Made by a program: the position numbers and the translations under genes. The notes under the pieces were generated by a model, which worked only from the letters and a program-made list of their open reading frames with translations, had not been told where the DNA came from and did no database searches. Positions 51,801 through 62,665 of a DNA stretch of 64,000 bases are shown here, one piece after another (positions within the stretch are counted from its first letter, which is position 1; every line of letters starts with the position of its first letter). The stretch spans positions 36,919,491-36,983,490 of the forward strand of contig OX463848.1 of the NCBI GenBank assembly GCA_949825065.1. Reading direction: 5' to 3'. The DNA is from Odontocerum albicorne. Taxonomy: Eukaryota; Arthropoda; Insecta; Trichoptera; Odontoceridae.

Positions 51801-54800
51801 ACCACGTTTTCTACTCATATTTGCACAGTATATTTATTTTGAAAGTCTTCCTTCATTCATTTGTTCCACTTGTCCAAACCTACTCAGAGTGCTTTTCTTC
51901 ACCTTACTCAACACATATCAGCCTTAAGTTCACTTTGATCCCTAATTATTTCATTTCGTATTCTGTCATGCATTGTTACCCCATGTTTCTTCTAAGTGCA
52001 CGCATTTTTATAGCATTTATTCATTTCGCTTGGTGTAATGTTAAAAAAGACTGAAACAAACTGAATAAATACTGTAGAAATACGTGCACTGTCAAAAATG
52101 CAAGGGGTGACAATGTACCATATGGCATAATACAGTATGAGATAATTCGAGTGTAAACGAATGTATACTTATAGGCTGATATGTTGCAAGGGGTGACAAT
52201 GTACCATATGACATAATACAGTACGAGATGATTCGAGTGTAAACGAATGTATACTTATAGGCTGCTATGTTGCAAGGGGTGACAATGTACCATATGACAT
52301 AATACAGTATGAGATGATTCGAGTGTAAACGAATGTATACTTATAGGCTGATATGTTGCAAGGGGTGACAATGTACCATATGACATAATACAGTATGAGA
52401 TGATTCGAGTGTAAACGAATGTATACTTATAGGCTGATATGTTGCAAGGGGTGACAATGTACCATATGACATAATACAGTATGAGATGATTCGAGTGTAA
52501 ACGAATGAATACTTATAGGCTGATATGTTGACTAGGATGAAGAAGAACACTCTGAGATGGTTTTGGCATGTACCATATAACGAATAAATTAAGAAACACT
52601 AACAAAACAATTATATAGCATAAATGGTTGTGGTAGAGGAAGACAAAGGAAAGTATGGTTGGATCAAGTGTATGATATTTTGAAAGAAGAAATTATTGAA
52701 AATCAGAGAAATCGTTGAAGTTGTATATATATATATTTTTTTTCGAACATACAGATTTTTTTTGTTTTATATCTGACTCCGACTAATAGCAGGGCTATCT
52801 AGGATTGCGATACAACCATTAAAATAATAAAATATGTCAATTTGTAGTCACAGTATACAAACATTCGGCGCAGGGTAGCTACTTTCACAATTTTCGAAGA
52901 AATGTCTATAACTCGAAAAGTATAAGGCTTTTTCAAGAATTTAAAAAAATTTATGAACCGTCATATACTGGCCTCTTCCTCGATACCGGCTTGACGTTGA
53001 CCTTTGCGATACCCTGTATATATTATATTTGCATACTATTTTTGGTAACTGAATTTATTGTATTGACTGCTTATTTATTTATTTTTGTTTTTAATTTACA
53101 TCTACAAGGGTGTGGGCTGAAAAACATCTGATATCCTCGAGTCTGGGTTCGTCCTTTATTGGTAGGAGTGTATATCGACTGGTGGATGTTATGAGATGAT
53201 CCCAGACCTTTTCATAGCTTCTCTCTTAAATGTATTTTGTTCTCCATTATCTCAAAAATATATAATAGTTGCAGTTTCAGGATACTTGTAAATACTCATA
53301 ATATGTACATACTATGGCGCTATTAATAAACCTTTATTTATCAAACTATACACATGCAATATTGCCTGGGATATTCATGCATGTATGAAAAGTTTTTTGT
53401 CCTAATATTGAGTAAGAATTATGTTTGAAGCAGCCGCTGACTTTGAATAAATCAATTGCCTTGTATCTGTTTCCAGGTTTGCATTTGCAATGTATACCAG
53501 CTTTGAAGATGCACAGAAAGCTGTTAATGCGTTCAACAACATGATGATTCTCCCATCATGGTATCTTGGTAAGTCAGGCATCTTGATCATTCTTTACATT
53601 ATGACATCCTGTCAAAATGACATTCAAAACAAATAATGACTGAAGACAGATGCAGAGGAAGCCCGAATAAAGAACTGGTGGAAATAATAAGAGAAATTTT
53701 AACTCAAGGAATATGAAAGCACATACATATGTACATACCATTGCACCACTTCCCTGTTTGGGTAAGCAGTAAAGACACATCACCAAAATTTCCTATCACA
53801 ACATACTTCCTTTGCCTCTTTCACATCCATAAACCTTCTTCCTGTTCCTTCTGTTTCTCTTACCCTTTCCTTTTTTTTTTTTCAAAATTTTGATAATTTG
53901 ACCAATCTATATTTTATCCGCTACCTTGACTCACTCATGCTTGAATTATAAATTTGTTGAGTATGTTTTTCGTGACCCATCCATTCAACGTGACCATAGC
54001 ATCTCAAACTCTTTTCACCCTACTTTACACATTCATTTTTTATAATTAAATTTATTATTATCATGCATCAATATACAATATTTTCTTCTCAGCACTTGAT
54101 TCCTTTAATTAACTTTCCACGTTTCACTTCCATACATCAAAGTTGACACTAATTAACTAAAAAAACACAATTAAAATCAACTCGAGTCATAACATGTCAT
54201 AATGGACAATATGTCACATATTATGTGAGGATGTTGGAGAAGGGGTAGAGGAAAAAGAAAGATAATAGATGAATACTTTTCTTTATACGTTTTGAACCAG
54301 TCAAAAGATTGCACTTCGGAGCTGAAGGCTGAGAGAAATAATATTTTGACAAAAATAAATAACATGTAAAAAGCAGGGATGATTATGTCCATAATTATGA
54401 TATATCTCCTGATTATTTATTATTATTTAACACTAACATTATTTTATTATTATTTAACACTAACAGTATTTTATTTATTATTTAACACTAACAGTATTTT
54501 ATTATTATTGATATATCTCCTGATTATTTATTATTATTTAACACTAACAGTATATCTCCTGATTATTTATTATTATTTAACACTAACAGTATTTTAGTAC
54601 CAATTTTGATGTATGGGAGTGAAACGTAGACAAATACTGAAAGGAGCCAAATAAATTATGTAGAAATGTGAGCACTGTGAAGAATACGCGGGGTGACAAT
54701 GTCTGATTAGAAAAGAATTAGAGATGAACTTAAGGGTGACTTATCGAGTAAGATGAATAAGAGAACTCTGAGATGGTTTGGACATGTGAAATAAATTAAT

Positions 54801-55275
54801 GAAGAAAGATTAACAAAACTAATATACTATGCAAATATAAGTGGAAGGTATGGTAGAGCAAGACCAAGACCAAGGAAAGTTTAGTTTGATCAAGTGAAAA
54901 ATATTTTGAAAGGAAACTTGTAGTCAGAGAAATTGTAGGGGCTGTATGAGGTGAAGGACAGAGAAAAGGTGAATGATGTGTATTGAGATAGGAAAATATT
55001 TTGTCTACCCCGATAGGGAAATGATATGATATTTTGTATGTATGAAGCGAATAAAAATGCAAATTTATGTTTTCTGATGTGAATTAATTAGTTTATAATA
55101 TTTTTTAAACTAAATAAACAAACTTTTATTAAATATTGAATTTTATATTTTTTTTTATTAAGGGGTGTGCCATTCCTTGAACCACTGTCGTATCTTCCTG
55201 AACCACTTCCCAGGGAACCTGACCACGCATGAGTTGGCGCACTTTATCTTCGACAGCACAAATGAAGTCCTGCAT
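48741..55275 (+). CDS. RNA-recognition-motif protein of the DND1/RBM46/A1CF group, 5' four coding exons
   Basis: Exons 48741-48887, 50559-50677, 53477-53568 and 55163-55275 join in frame to 157 codons. ATG at 48741 is the first after an in-frame TAA (48690-48692). A short N-terminus with [12 protein letters not shown] matches the NGQR(K)xGGPP lead-in of this family. RRM1 follows: VFIGRIPRD (RNP2), [20 protein letters not shown], and [16 protein letters not shown] (RNP1 is split across exons 2/3 inside a glycine codon). RRM2 starts [19 protein letters not shown]. The lack of an insertion in the LMMxFSGxNRG loop separates it from SYNCRIP/hnRNP R. These proteins bind mRNA 3' UTRs, and several act in germ cells. 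DND1 or RBM46 relationship is not resolved. The remaining exons lie beyond 64000 or in 55276-64000 undetected. Confidence 0.82.
48888..49974. other. RRM protein intron 1, left part
   Basis: AT-rich; a GC-richer patch at ~49470-49570 (GTCTCAGGGTAGCAACTCTG) may be an old repeat but is unassigned. Confidence 0.4.
49975..50285 (+). mobile_element. LINE-A 3' fragment
   Basis: GGACGTGGAAAATACTGAAA, CACGCACTTAGAAGAATAC and TGATTAGGGATGAATGAGA are the family's WTWKKTE, MHALRRI and IRDE parts, with heavy decay. Confidence 0.6.
50559..50677 (+). CDS. RRM protein exon 2: RRM1 first half
   Basis: Acceptor tattttag|GTT and donor CGAGG|GTGAGT. It encodes [19 protein letters not shown] and [14 protein letters not shown], ending two bases into a glycine codon. 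Confidence 0.9.
50730..50990 (+). repeat. tRNA-derived SINE
   Basis: ATGGCTTAGTGATAGAACGA (A-box-like) and GGCGGTTTTGATTCCCGATG (B-box-like) lie ~45 bp apart on the plus strand; a body with TTGTTTACATATTTCTGGTT follows, sharing TATTTCTGGTT with SINE-2. Confidence 0.6.
51080..51215 (+). mobile_element. LINE-B 3' end fragment
   Basis: GACGTGGAGAGACGGCTCGA and CTACGAAACCCAGCAATGAC parallel the 3' end at 27420-27480 in the same sense. Confidence 0.6.
51440..51740 (+). mobile_element. Truncated LTR related to the solo LTR at 56635
   Basis: Shares CCAATAAATATTATAAGTTA-like text, AGCTTATCGATGTTAATCAT and ACCTATAAATATTAGTGTTA with 56690-56910. The right part is missing where the LINE-A copy begins. 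Confidence 0.6.
51745..52045 (-). mobile_element. LINE-A 3' fragment, left arm of an inverted pair
   Basis: TATCATTCACTTGATCCAAC through TTGTCCAAACCTACTCAGAG to GTTACCCCATGTTTCTTCTA, in reverse. It faces the copy at 52046-52735. Confidence 0.7.
52046..52735 (+). mobile_element. LINE-A 3' fragment containing a tandem array
   Basis: Starts AAAAGACTGAAACAAACTGA, continues through five 86-bp repeats, then GATGAAGAAGAACACTCTGA and TATGGTTGGATCAAGTGTAT. Its flanks are ordinary LINE-A sequence. Confidence 0.75.
52098..52529 (+). repeat. Tandem array, five copies of an 86-bp unit
   Basis: TGCAAGGGGTGACAATGTAC recurs every 86 bp (about 52099, 52185, 52271, 52357, 52443). Units are nearly identical. 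The unit corresponds to the HGVxxxDxIxxEMIR segment of the LINE-A reverse transcriptase tail, so the array grew after insertion. Confidence 0.95.
53105..53345 (+). repeat. Family C repeat copy
   Basis: GGGTGTGGGCTGAAAAACAT at the start and GGCGCTATTAATAAACCTTT at the end match 8195-8425. It lies just upstream of RRM exon 3. Confidence 0.7.
53477..53568 (+). CDS. RRM protein exon 3: RRM1 second half
   Basis: Acceptor tgtttccag|GTT and donor TATCTTG|GTAAGT. It has [17 protein letters not shown] and ILPSWYLG, the final strands of RRM1. Confidence 0.9.
53640..54160 (-). mobile_element. LINE-A 3' fragment, degenerate
   Basis: ACCATTGCACCACTTCCCTG and CACGTTTCACTTCCATACAT are reverse-strand LINE-A landmarks; the middle is poorly conserved. 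Confidence 0.5.
54395..54598. repeat. Compound minisatellite
   Basis: TTATTATTTAACACTAACAG occurs five times at irregular spacing, three times preceded by TATATCTCCTGATTATT. Confidence 0.9.
54585..55030 (+). mobile_element. LINE-A 3' fragment
   Basis: GATGTATGGGAGTGAAACGT, GGTTTGGACATGTGAAATAA and CTACCCCGATAGGGAAATGA mark the start, middle and end of the family's usual fragment. It ends 130 bp before RRM exon 4. Confidence 0.75.
55163..55275 (+). CDS. RRM protein exon 4: start of RRM2
   Basis: Acceptor tttttattaag|GGG and donor CTGCAT|GTGAGT. It completes the glycine split by intron 3 and reads [19 protein letters not shown] and [11 protein letters not shown], aligning with the GVCxSxDNCRLFxGxIPK start of RRM2 in the family. 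It ends in phase 0. Confidence 0.8.
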
Positions 55276-55447
55276 GTGAGTCATTTTTGTTATCTTCTTC
55301 AGTTTATATGGATTCACTGCTAGATAAAGATCATTATTTTTCTCTTTTACCTGCCCTAGGCCTCTAGCTGTCATCTGACTCTCACAGTGTTTTTGAAGTC
55401 TGTGCTCTGGACCTCCTAGTCTCATTTGCAACTGAACCTCCATGAGA

Positions 55448-55640
55448 CAAGTGACTCGTCGACTGAGTTTTGTTATTTATTTTACACATAACAAGAAATG
55501 TACATAATTTTCGAAAAAAACAACAGGTAATTTAATTCGGACACATAATTTTAATGGATCTGGGTTTGTTGCCTTTCATTTGTCGTGTCCTCAATAAACT
55601 AGGCTTTTGCCTGTATCTCATTGAGGACAAGGAGTTGATT
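55448..55640 (-). repeat. Family A repeat, copy 3
   Basis: In reverse: TGAGATACAGGCAAAAGCCT, CAACAAACCCAGATCCATTA and the tail TGTGTAAAATAAATAACAAA. It is immediately downstream of RRM exon 4, in intron 4. Confidence 0.7.
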
Positions 55641-55751
55641 TGTTTATTTGTACAATATAGGTTTAATTCGACGTTAATATATTATATATATACTCGTACA
55701 TATTTTTTGGAAGGTTTTATAAAAATAAATGGATTGTTTATGAACACTAGA

Positions 55752-56373
55752 TTCTTGCTTGGTTCTTGCTTGGAAGCATAAAAGAGTGGTGACAATGCTA
55801 AGCAATTGGCATTCTAATGAATCAACTATAATAAGAAGAATAAAAAGACGGGGAATCGAAGAAGACATCGTCAAGCCAGAAGTGGTGATAAATTATACCA
55901 AATATATGGGAGGTGTCGATAGAGCAGACTATTATACTTCGACATACTGCTTCCTAAGGAAAACATTAAAATGGTGGCGCAAGCTCTTTTTTTGGGGCTT
56001 AGAAGTTTCGGTGGTAAATTCATATATTTTATACATCAAAATAAGATAAAAAATAATGAAAAACCAATGAGTCATCTTCAATTTGTAGATAAGCTAATTA
56101 TTCAGCTGGTTGGAAATTATAGAGGTGTACAAACAAAAAAAATCAAGACATTCGGTAGATCCGGAACAGAGGTTAAATCGTGTCAATCTACATGTGATAA
56201 TGCCTAATGCGCAGAAAAAATATAGGGATTGCGTAGTTTGCGGTTCTGATAGAGAAGGGGGGCAAAGTAAACGAACAATGTATCACTGCAAAACTTGTGA
56301 TAACAAACCGGCACTTCATGTGGGAGAATGTTTCGAAAAATATCATACTGTAAAAAACTATAAGTTATGGTGA
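55752..56373 (+). pseudogene. piggyBac transposase C-terminal fragment
   Basis: Reads a late part of the transposase: IVKPEVVINYTKYMGGVDRA (the third catalytic aspartate region), KTLKWWRKLFFWGLEV, after a frameshift FVDKLIIQLVGNYRG, and after another the cysteine-rich end RDCVVCGSDREGG, YHCKTCDNKPALHVGECF and KYHTVKNYKLW with a TGA. Related to the lineage at 26399-27395, not to 58795-61444. Ends of the element were not found. Confidence 0.85.
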
Positions 56374-56634
56374 TTAAATAATAAGCAGTAAGAAAGATAC
56401 ATTTATTATAACGTTTAACCGAATCGGCAGCTTTTTTATTGTGATAATAATACACAAAATATGACAACCAGGGTCGGTTTTACCCAATTATTGCTATGTA
56501 ATATAAGAAATTATGCAAATAAAACATATTGGAAGTAAATGTTTTATTTTTTGTTACTTTAAGTGTGATTAAGCGAGCATTTTTGCGAAATGTACTGTGA
56601 GGAGTATATTAATTAAAGTAGTCAAAATGGATAG

Positions 56635-57266
56635 TGTCATGTGTCTACAACCAGCGCGTGCTAATCTTATCTATACTCTCATTCACCCCCAATGCATCCG
56701 CTTATCTAAGAACCTATAAATATTAGCATTATCTGTAACACGATATAAACACCAAAACCGATGCTATCTTATCGATGTTCTTATCCACATTCAAATAATA
56801 TTATAAGTTATGTAAACCCTTGTCAAACTTATCGATGCTAACCATGTACTAGATCCTATAAATATTAGCGTTATTACATTAGTGTCAGCCTACTCGATGT
56901 ATTATGTTTAAGTTTATCATCTCGCCGGTGGTTATCTCCCCAAATTCAATAAAGATTTGGTATCACTAAATGGGAGAAGCTGCGACGAGAGATAAATCAC
57001 TGATATCGATTTGACCTTAAGGGCAAGGATAACATAGCCGACACATTCCTTCCTAATCTAACGAGGAGTCGTGGTATAGTTATCTTTGCTTTAAATAGGA
57101 CGCCATATTTGAGGCAGACATCATTATTCTTAAAGCTACTAAGATATTAACATCATCGTTATTATAATACTGTTAATATTATACTTCAAATGTAATTCAA
57201 CCTTCATACAAATAAAACTACACAGTTGAAATTCTAAAAGTGTTTTCGTTGCAAAAGGCCATAACA
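56635..57266 (+). mobile_element. Solo LTR with 4-bp target duplication
   Basis: TGTCATGTG at the left, CCATAACA at the right, flanked by ATAG on both sides (56631-56634, 57267-57270). Inside are CTATAAATATTAG at two sites (TATA-like) and AATAAAG / AATAAAAC (polyadenylation-like). No gag-pol, so it is a recombined solo LTR; the 4-bp duplication fits the Gypsy group. Confidence 0.65.
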
Positions 57267-57270
57267 ATAG

Positions 57271-58239
57271 TAAAAATTTCCAAATGTACTAAAAGACGCC
57301 ATTCTGATCTAAAGATCAGTCTTACAAAAATTAGAATCTCAAAATGTCGTTAAATTTCTGCACATTCAGTTAGAGCGTGATGTCTGTATTATTCCAAAAA
57401 ATAATTCTCGTGATCCAAATATTATTTGTTTTTTAAAAATATATCAGAGGCGGTACCAAAGACTCGGCAAAGCATTTGATCTTTTCAAGGTTCACTGACA
57501 CCCTGCAGGTGTGTTGTAAGTTGTATACCGCCGAGCTAATCGAGTCAAGTATGATTCTGATAATTTCATGGTTCAAATAATTGAAATTTACTCAACCTTA
57601 AATAAAGAAAAGAAATAAATAGAAATTAAAAAGGGTCGTAACAGTACCAAAAATCCAATGGTCATACGAATTATCAGTGTCCCAAAAGTAGGGAACCAAA
57701 ATTTTCATTTTTAACTAAAAAATATTATTTTGTTTTTTATTAAATCATGTATTTCATCCAACCCTATGAAAGTTTATCACTCACTTGACCTATTTAATAT
57801 TTTTATTTTATACATACGTCATAAATATCCGAGTAGCTAATTAGTTCTGAGAAAAAATGGTCAGAGTGGAAAAGGTTAAGAATAACAGTATTCCCAAAAT
57901 CATACATCGCTATCGTAAAAATTAAAAATTCTGTCTATATTCAGTCTTGAGTTTAGTTAAGATATTGTTAATAGATCTATTGTGACATTTTGTTTTCTAT
58001 GAAAACACGTTGTTCGATATTCCTCTTAATTATTCGATCGTTTGAAAAAATACTACTCAAAGAGCAGAATTCTAAATATGTTCCTTTTGACCTTTAATCG
58101 GTGGCGAAGATAATTATTTGTTGCTCTCCCTTGGGCGTAAGTTACTGATCTTACAAATTATGCATTTTAATTTATGAAAAAAAAAATTATAAGTAATAAA
58201 AAAATAAATGTGAATGTGTTCACTAAATATTATAATGTA
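57271..58239. other. RRM protein intron 4, nothing recognised
   Basis: AT-rich, with a GC-richer patch at 57445-57545 that is unassigned. No RRM2 continuation seen. Confidence 0.45.
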
Positions 58240-58249
58240 AAAAAATACC

Positions 58250-58370
58250 AGGGTTATGGAGTCGGAGTCAGGAGTCGAAGTCGTGGAGTCGGTTGGTTTT
58301 TTGTGGAGTCGGAATCCGAGTCGCAGTCGGGAGATGCTTTTATAAAATCGACTCCGACTTAATTTTTTTT
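58250..58370. repeat. Degenerate GGAGTC hexamer array
   Basis: GGAGTCGGAGTCAGGAGTCG and further GAGTCGG units, ending ATCGACTCCGACTT in inverted orientation. This hexamer motif is widespread in animal genomes as a simple-repeat-like element. Confidence 0.75.
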
Positions 58371-58794
58371 TCTTTTTTGAAAACTTATCGGCTACATAAA
58401 TTACATTATGAACTATGTATCATCTACTATAGTACAAGTAGCGTGTACTGAGGAACCCCTGTAGACAATATTTTCAAAAAAACTATATTTAAGTAGTTAC
58501 GCCACATAATTAAGTATTACATATGGTTAGCAATATACACGTATGTGTATGTTCTATAATTGGAGCTGGATTTTTTGCCCACTTCACAATACTGAAAACT
58601 ACATTGTATGATATAAAAATGTATAGTTTTTATTTGTTAAATTAAAAAAATGCACTTGAAATCATTATTCGGATTTATTAGTTTTTAGGCATACCTTCAA
58701 ATACTTTCATCACATAAAAAATGTTATCTATAATAATGGATAAGACAATCGCACTTTAGAATAGCAAAATATTTATAACAAAAATGTATATTAA

Positions 58795-61444
58795 CACTTG
58801 CCGCCTTGTGATGGATAGCGAGTGACCAGGACTTATATTTTATTTAATTTCTCCAAATATATTGATTGCTGGGTCTTCATATTTTATGTATTCCTTCATC
58901 AAAACTTATTTGATTTGAATGACGTCATTACGAAATAAAAACATTTATAACATAAATATCAACAGTAATAAATATTTTGTGTATTAAATCCAGAATCGGC
59001 GGTACCTGCATATGACTCATTTTTTATTTGACACAAATGCGATACATCCATTCCAGGGATTCGTCACCAGTTTTATAATACTATTATTATTTTTTATCTA
59101 GTGTGTTCTATTGTACCGTTAGTCTTTTTATGATAAATGTATATTTGTTACATTTTTCTTTATTATTTCATTTTCAAAAAAAATAATAATTGAGATGGCG
59201 GGAAATATCGATAGCGATTTGGAATTTGAGGCGGTAGGCAATAACAAATATCAGAATCAGAAGATTTTGTCGAGGTACAGGATGAAGTAGATTATGATTT
59301 GGAGGCCAGTGAAGAAGACGAAGAAATATTATTTGCATCAAAACATGGATTCGAATGGAGTACATTACCACCTCCATCTTCAAGGCGTCGGGCATCAAAT
59401 ATTCTCACCGAAGATTCTGGACTGAGAAATTCAAGTATAAATGTACGTTCCATAAAATATATTTTTTGTCTGTTTGTAAAAGAAGAGGTGGTAAAATTGA
59501 TAAATGAAGAAACAAATCGTCATTTAAATCGAATTAATTCAGAAAAGAACCAACCAATATACGAAGACGAGTTATATGCATTCATTGGAATATTGCTCGC
59601 GTCTGGCAGAAATCGAACACGAAAGCTATCTTTGAGTGAATTGTGGATACGTGAAAGTCCCTTTTGCCAGCCATTTTTCACAGCAGCTCTGTCTCGAGAT
59701 AGATTCATATACATTTACAGTTATATTCGTTTTGATGATAAAGAAACCCGAGAAGAGAGATATCAGGTTTCTTCAGATAAATTAGAAGCAATTAAGTGGA
59801 TTTTAAAATTGTTTGTGGATACCTGCAAGAGCAATTATTCTCCATCTTCGAATATAACTGTAGACGAACGTTTGGCAAACTTTAGAGGGAATCGTTCATT
59901 TCGCGTGTACATGAAGTCTAAACTTGGTAAATATGGCATTAAAATTTGGGTTGCTGCTGACTGCGACAGCATATGACACAACAAATTTACAGGTTTATTC
60001 TGGTACGATAAATAATCGCAGAGAGATATATCAAGGTCACCGAGTAGTTATGGAAATGGTTCAACCGCAGTATGGCACTAACAGGGGGATAACCACAGAT
60101 ATTTTTTTTATCTCCATCAAATTAGCCGATGATATTTTATTACAAGGTTTAACTCTAATTGGCACGCTTCGAAAAAATAAAAGAGAAATCCCACTTGAAT
60201 TTTTACCGTCTAGAGAGAAAACAATTCATTGTAGTATGTTTGGTTTTGCTGAAAATAAAATACTTGTTCAGTATGTACCACAAAAAAATAAAGCAGCATT
60301 ATTATTATCTACTCAATTAAATGATGCAGAAATTGATAATCCAGAAAAACAAAAGCCACTAATTATACATCATTATAATAATACGAAAATTGGAGTAGAT
60401 ACGGGAGACCAAATTGACTAGAAAGTACTCTTGCTCAAGGTCAACGAGAAGACGGCCTTTCCGTCTTTTTATTGAAATTATATATATGGATGCATTGAAT
60501 GCATACCTCTTATGGATAGAGAAATATCCCGAGTGGAAACAAAATAATAAATGCCGCCGAGAACATTTCATCAGAGAGTTTAGTTTGGAATTGGCAAAGC
60601 CCAATATCCTAAAAAGGAAAAATAGCAACATCAAATATCACAAGCAACAACAAGATGCTTTCAATACTGTTTTAAAATATTGTGGCGAGTCAATACCCGA
60701 AACATCAGTAAATAATACCTTGTTGGCACCCCGTGAGGTCCTCAAAAGAGGAAGTTATGGGTTTTGTTAAAAATATTTGAGAAAAAAGAACCAGGTTATT
60801 CTGCAATATTTGTCAAAAACCTGTGTGTTTAGTACATAGAATAGAAACAAAATTTATTTCGTGCCCCAATTGCGATAGACTTTCTCAACAGGATTAAACT
60901 TTGATTATATGTTTGTCCTATTTTCAGATTTTCCGTAGTGTTTATATTTTCCAAATTGCATATTTTATTGATTTAAATTTCGTGTTTGTTTTTATACTCG
61001 TATTATTATTTTTGAATTTATATATTCATTATATATTTTGTTTATATGTTATTTTTTGTCTTAATCGAATTATATTTTTATTGCCAAAAAAATACACGCT
61101 ACATTTTATTGTAAAATTTTATGAAAAAAAAAAAAAAAAGGTTGGAAACCCCTGGTACACATGCATCTCAGAAGGAGAGGGGCATTCTGAGCGCTGCGCG
61201 CACTGAATGACTCGGTGTACAAATGATATTCGTATAGAAATGTCGCTTTTCTGTTTAAGCCTTTATTTTATAATTTCTTACACTTATTTTATATTATTCG
61301 AAGTTTTAATACATAATAAAATGATTTTTATAGCTAATTACAAAAAATAACCTAACAGACTTTGCATAATTTTAATTTAAAACATACATTTTTCACATAC
61401 AGCACCCTGGCTGGCGGATTTTTTTTAGCACAGTAAGGCAAGTG
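58795..61444 (+). mobile_element. piggyBac-like element, near full length (2.65 kb)
   Basis: CACTTGCC at the left and GGCAAGTG at the right; flanks TTAA (58791-58794) and TGAA (61445-61448, a one-base decay of TTAA). Subterminal sequence is shared with the MITE at 3350-3533. It contains a complete but broken transposase gene. Confidence 0.93.
59195..60897 (+). pseudogene. piggyBac transposase with at least four frameshifts
   Basis: Starts MAGNIDSDLEFEAV; a frameshift before 59270 leads to an acidic stretch (EASEEDEEILFASKHGFEW). The DDE domain has all three aspartates: ITVDERLANFRG, then after a frameshift near 59970 GITTDIFFISIKLAD, and GVDTGDQID. A TAG follows at 60419-60421; the frame resumes with MDALNAYLLWIEKYPEW and SLELAKPNIL. 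After another shift and a TGA near 60777 comes a cysteine-rich tail (RLFCNICQKPVCLVHR, SCPNCDRL) with TAA at 60895. Domain order and ~560-codon length are normal for the family. Confidence 0.92.
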
Positions 61445-61764
61445 TGAATAGCATTATTAAACTATAATCAACAATTACACAAACATTTACAATGACTCAC
61501 ATATCACGTGGCGTACCAGGGTGACCATTTTTTGAGGTAGTGATCCAATAACCTGATAGGTAGTAAAATAAAATTAAAAATGTTATTATGTATGGTAATC
61601 CTTGAAACAAATTGTTGGACATATGGTAATGTGAAACCGCATTGTTTACACCAAAAGCGCCTGAAATCGTTGTTTTGGATGTTTAGACGAATTATTGCAT
61701 ACGTAACATTCTCGGTAGACCAATTTTTTTGACGTTTACTCAATACTTAATTATATTTTTTGTT

Positions 61765-61812
61765 ATTTTTTTGTGTATTGCTTCAAACAATAGAAGCAAT
61801 ACACAAAAAAAT
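61765..61812. repeat. Perfect palindrome, 20-bp arms
   Basis: ATTTTTTTGTGTATTGCTTC and its exact complement surround the 8-nt loop AAACAATA. Confidence 0.9.
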
Positions 61813-62079
61813 TAATCAAAGCAAATTAAACCAAGAGAAAAAATATATATTTTTATATACCACGGCTCATTAACACTAATAAGTCCATATTTTATTTTAT
61901 TTTTATATTTCCGACTTTATTCTGACGCACACGTCCGATACATGTACTACGGTTCATTGTATAAATTATTGATATTATTCACACATAAAAGGGTGACGCA
62001 TATGTCCGATACATGCATTAATTGTCTTTTTTTTTTGTTGAGTGCATATAATTCTAGCCTCTCAAAGAAAATCTACCTT

Positions 62080-62665
62080 GTGATTAATTACATACATACC
62101 ATTACGCCATTTCCCAATAGGGGTAGGCAGAGAGGACAGAGCACCTAAATGTCCTATCACGACATACTATATATCCTTAGCCTTCTGCACTTCCATACGT
62201 TTTATAATCTACGATTTTTCTGATTTTCTACGATTCGTTCTTTCAAAATATTCACTTGATCCAACTATACTATCCTCTGTCTCTCATATTCGCCTTCCAC
62301 GTACATTTGTAATATATGTACAGTACCCGGTGGTAAGTAATACACACCGGGTTTAAGAAAGAGACTGTCGGCCATAATTGGCTAACTTCGGCTTAGTAGA
62401 GCGTCGTCTCTGTTGCACGATGCGCTACACTTACGCTTGACAACGGCTGACAAATGACGGAACACGTTTATGAATGACAGAGACGACGCTCTACAAAGCT
62501 GAAGTTAGCCGATTATGGCCGATAGTCTCTTTCTTAAGCCCAATGTGTATTACTTACCCCCGGGTACTGTATGTATATTTGTTTTGTTAAGCTTTCTTCT
62601 GTCATTCGTTCCACATGCCTAAACCATCTTAGTGTGCTCTTCATCTTATTCAACACATCTTACCT
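62080..62665 (-). mobile_element. LINE-A 3' fragment split by a foldback MITE
   Basis: Left part ATTACGCCATTTCCCAATAG to CGCCTTCCACGTACATTTGT and right part TTTGTTTTGTTAAGC, CATTCGTTCCACATGCCTAA, both reverse LINE-A, continue across the 249-bp insertion at 62321-62569. Confidence 0.75.
62321..62569. mobile_element. Foldback MITE with ~95-bp inverted repeats
   Basis: The two halves (from CAGTACCCGGTGGTAAGTAA and its mirror) are complementary over about 95 bp with few mismatches, leaving a ~55-bp centre. TA at 62319-62320 and 62570-62571 is the target duplication of the Tc1/mariner superfamily. Confidence 0.92.

Noticed and set aside
52098..52529. CRISPR array
   Set aside because: The 86-bp units are contiguous without unique spacers and lie in a eukaryotic LINE fragment.
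55129..55443. 104-codon minus-strand ORF
   Set aside because: It is the opposite strand of RRM exon 4 (55163-55275), whose splice sites and reading fit the plus-strand gene.
59174..59398. Minus-strand ORF over the piggyBac transposase start
   Set aside because: It is the complement of the acidic N-terminal region of the transposase.
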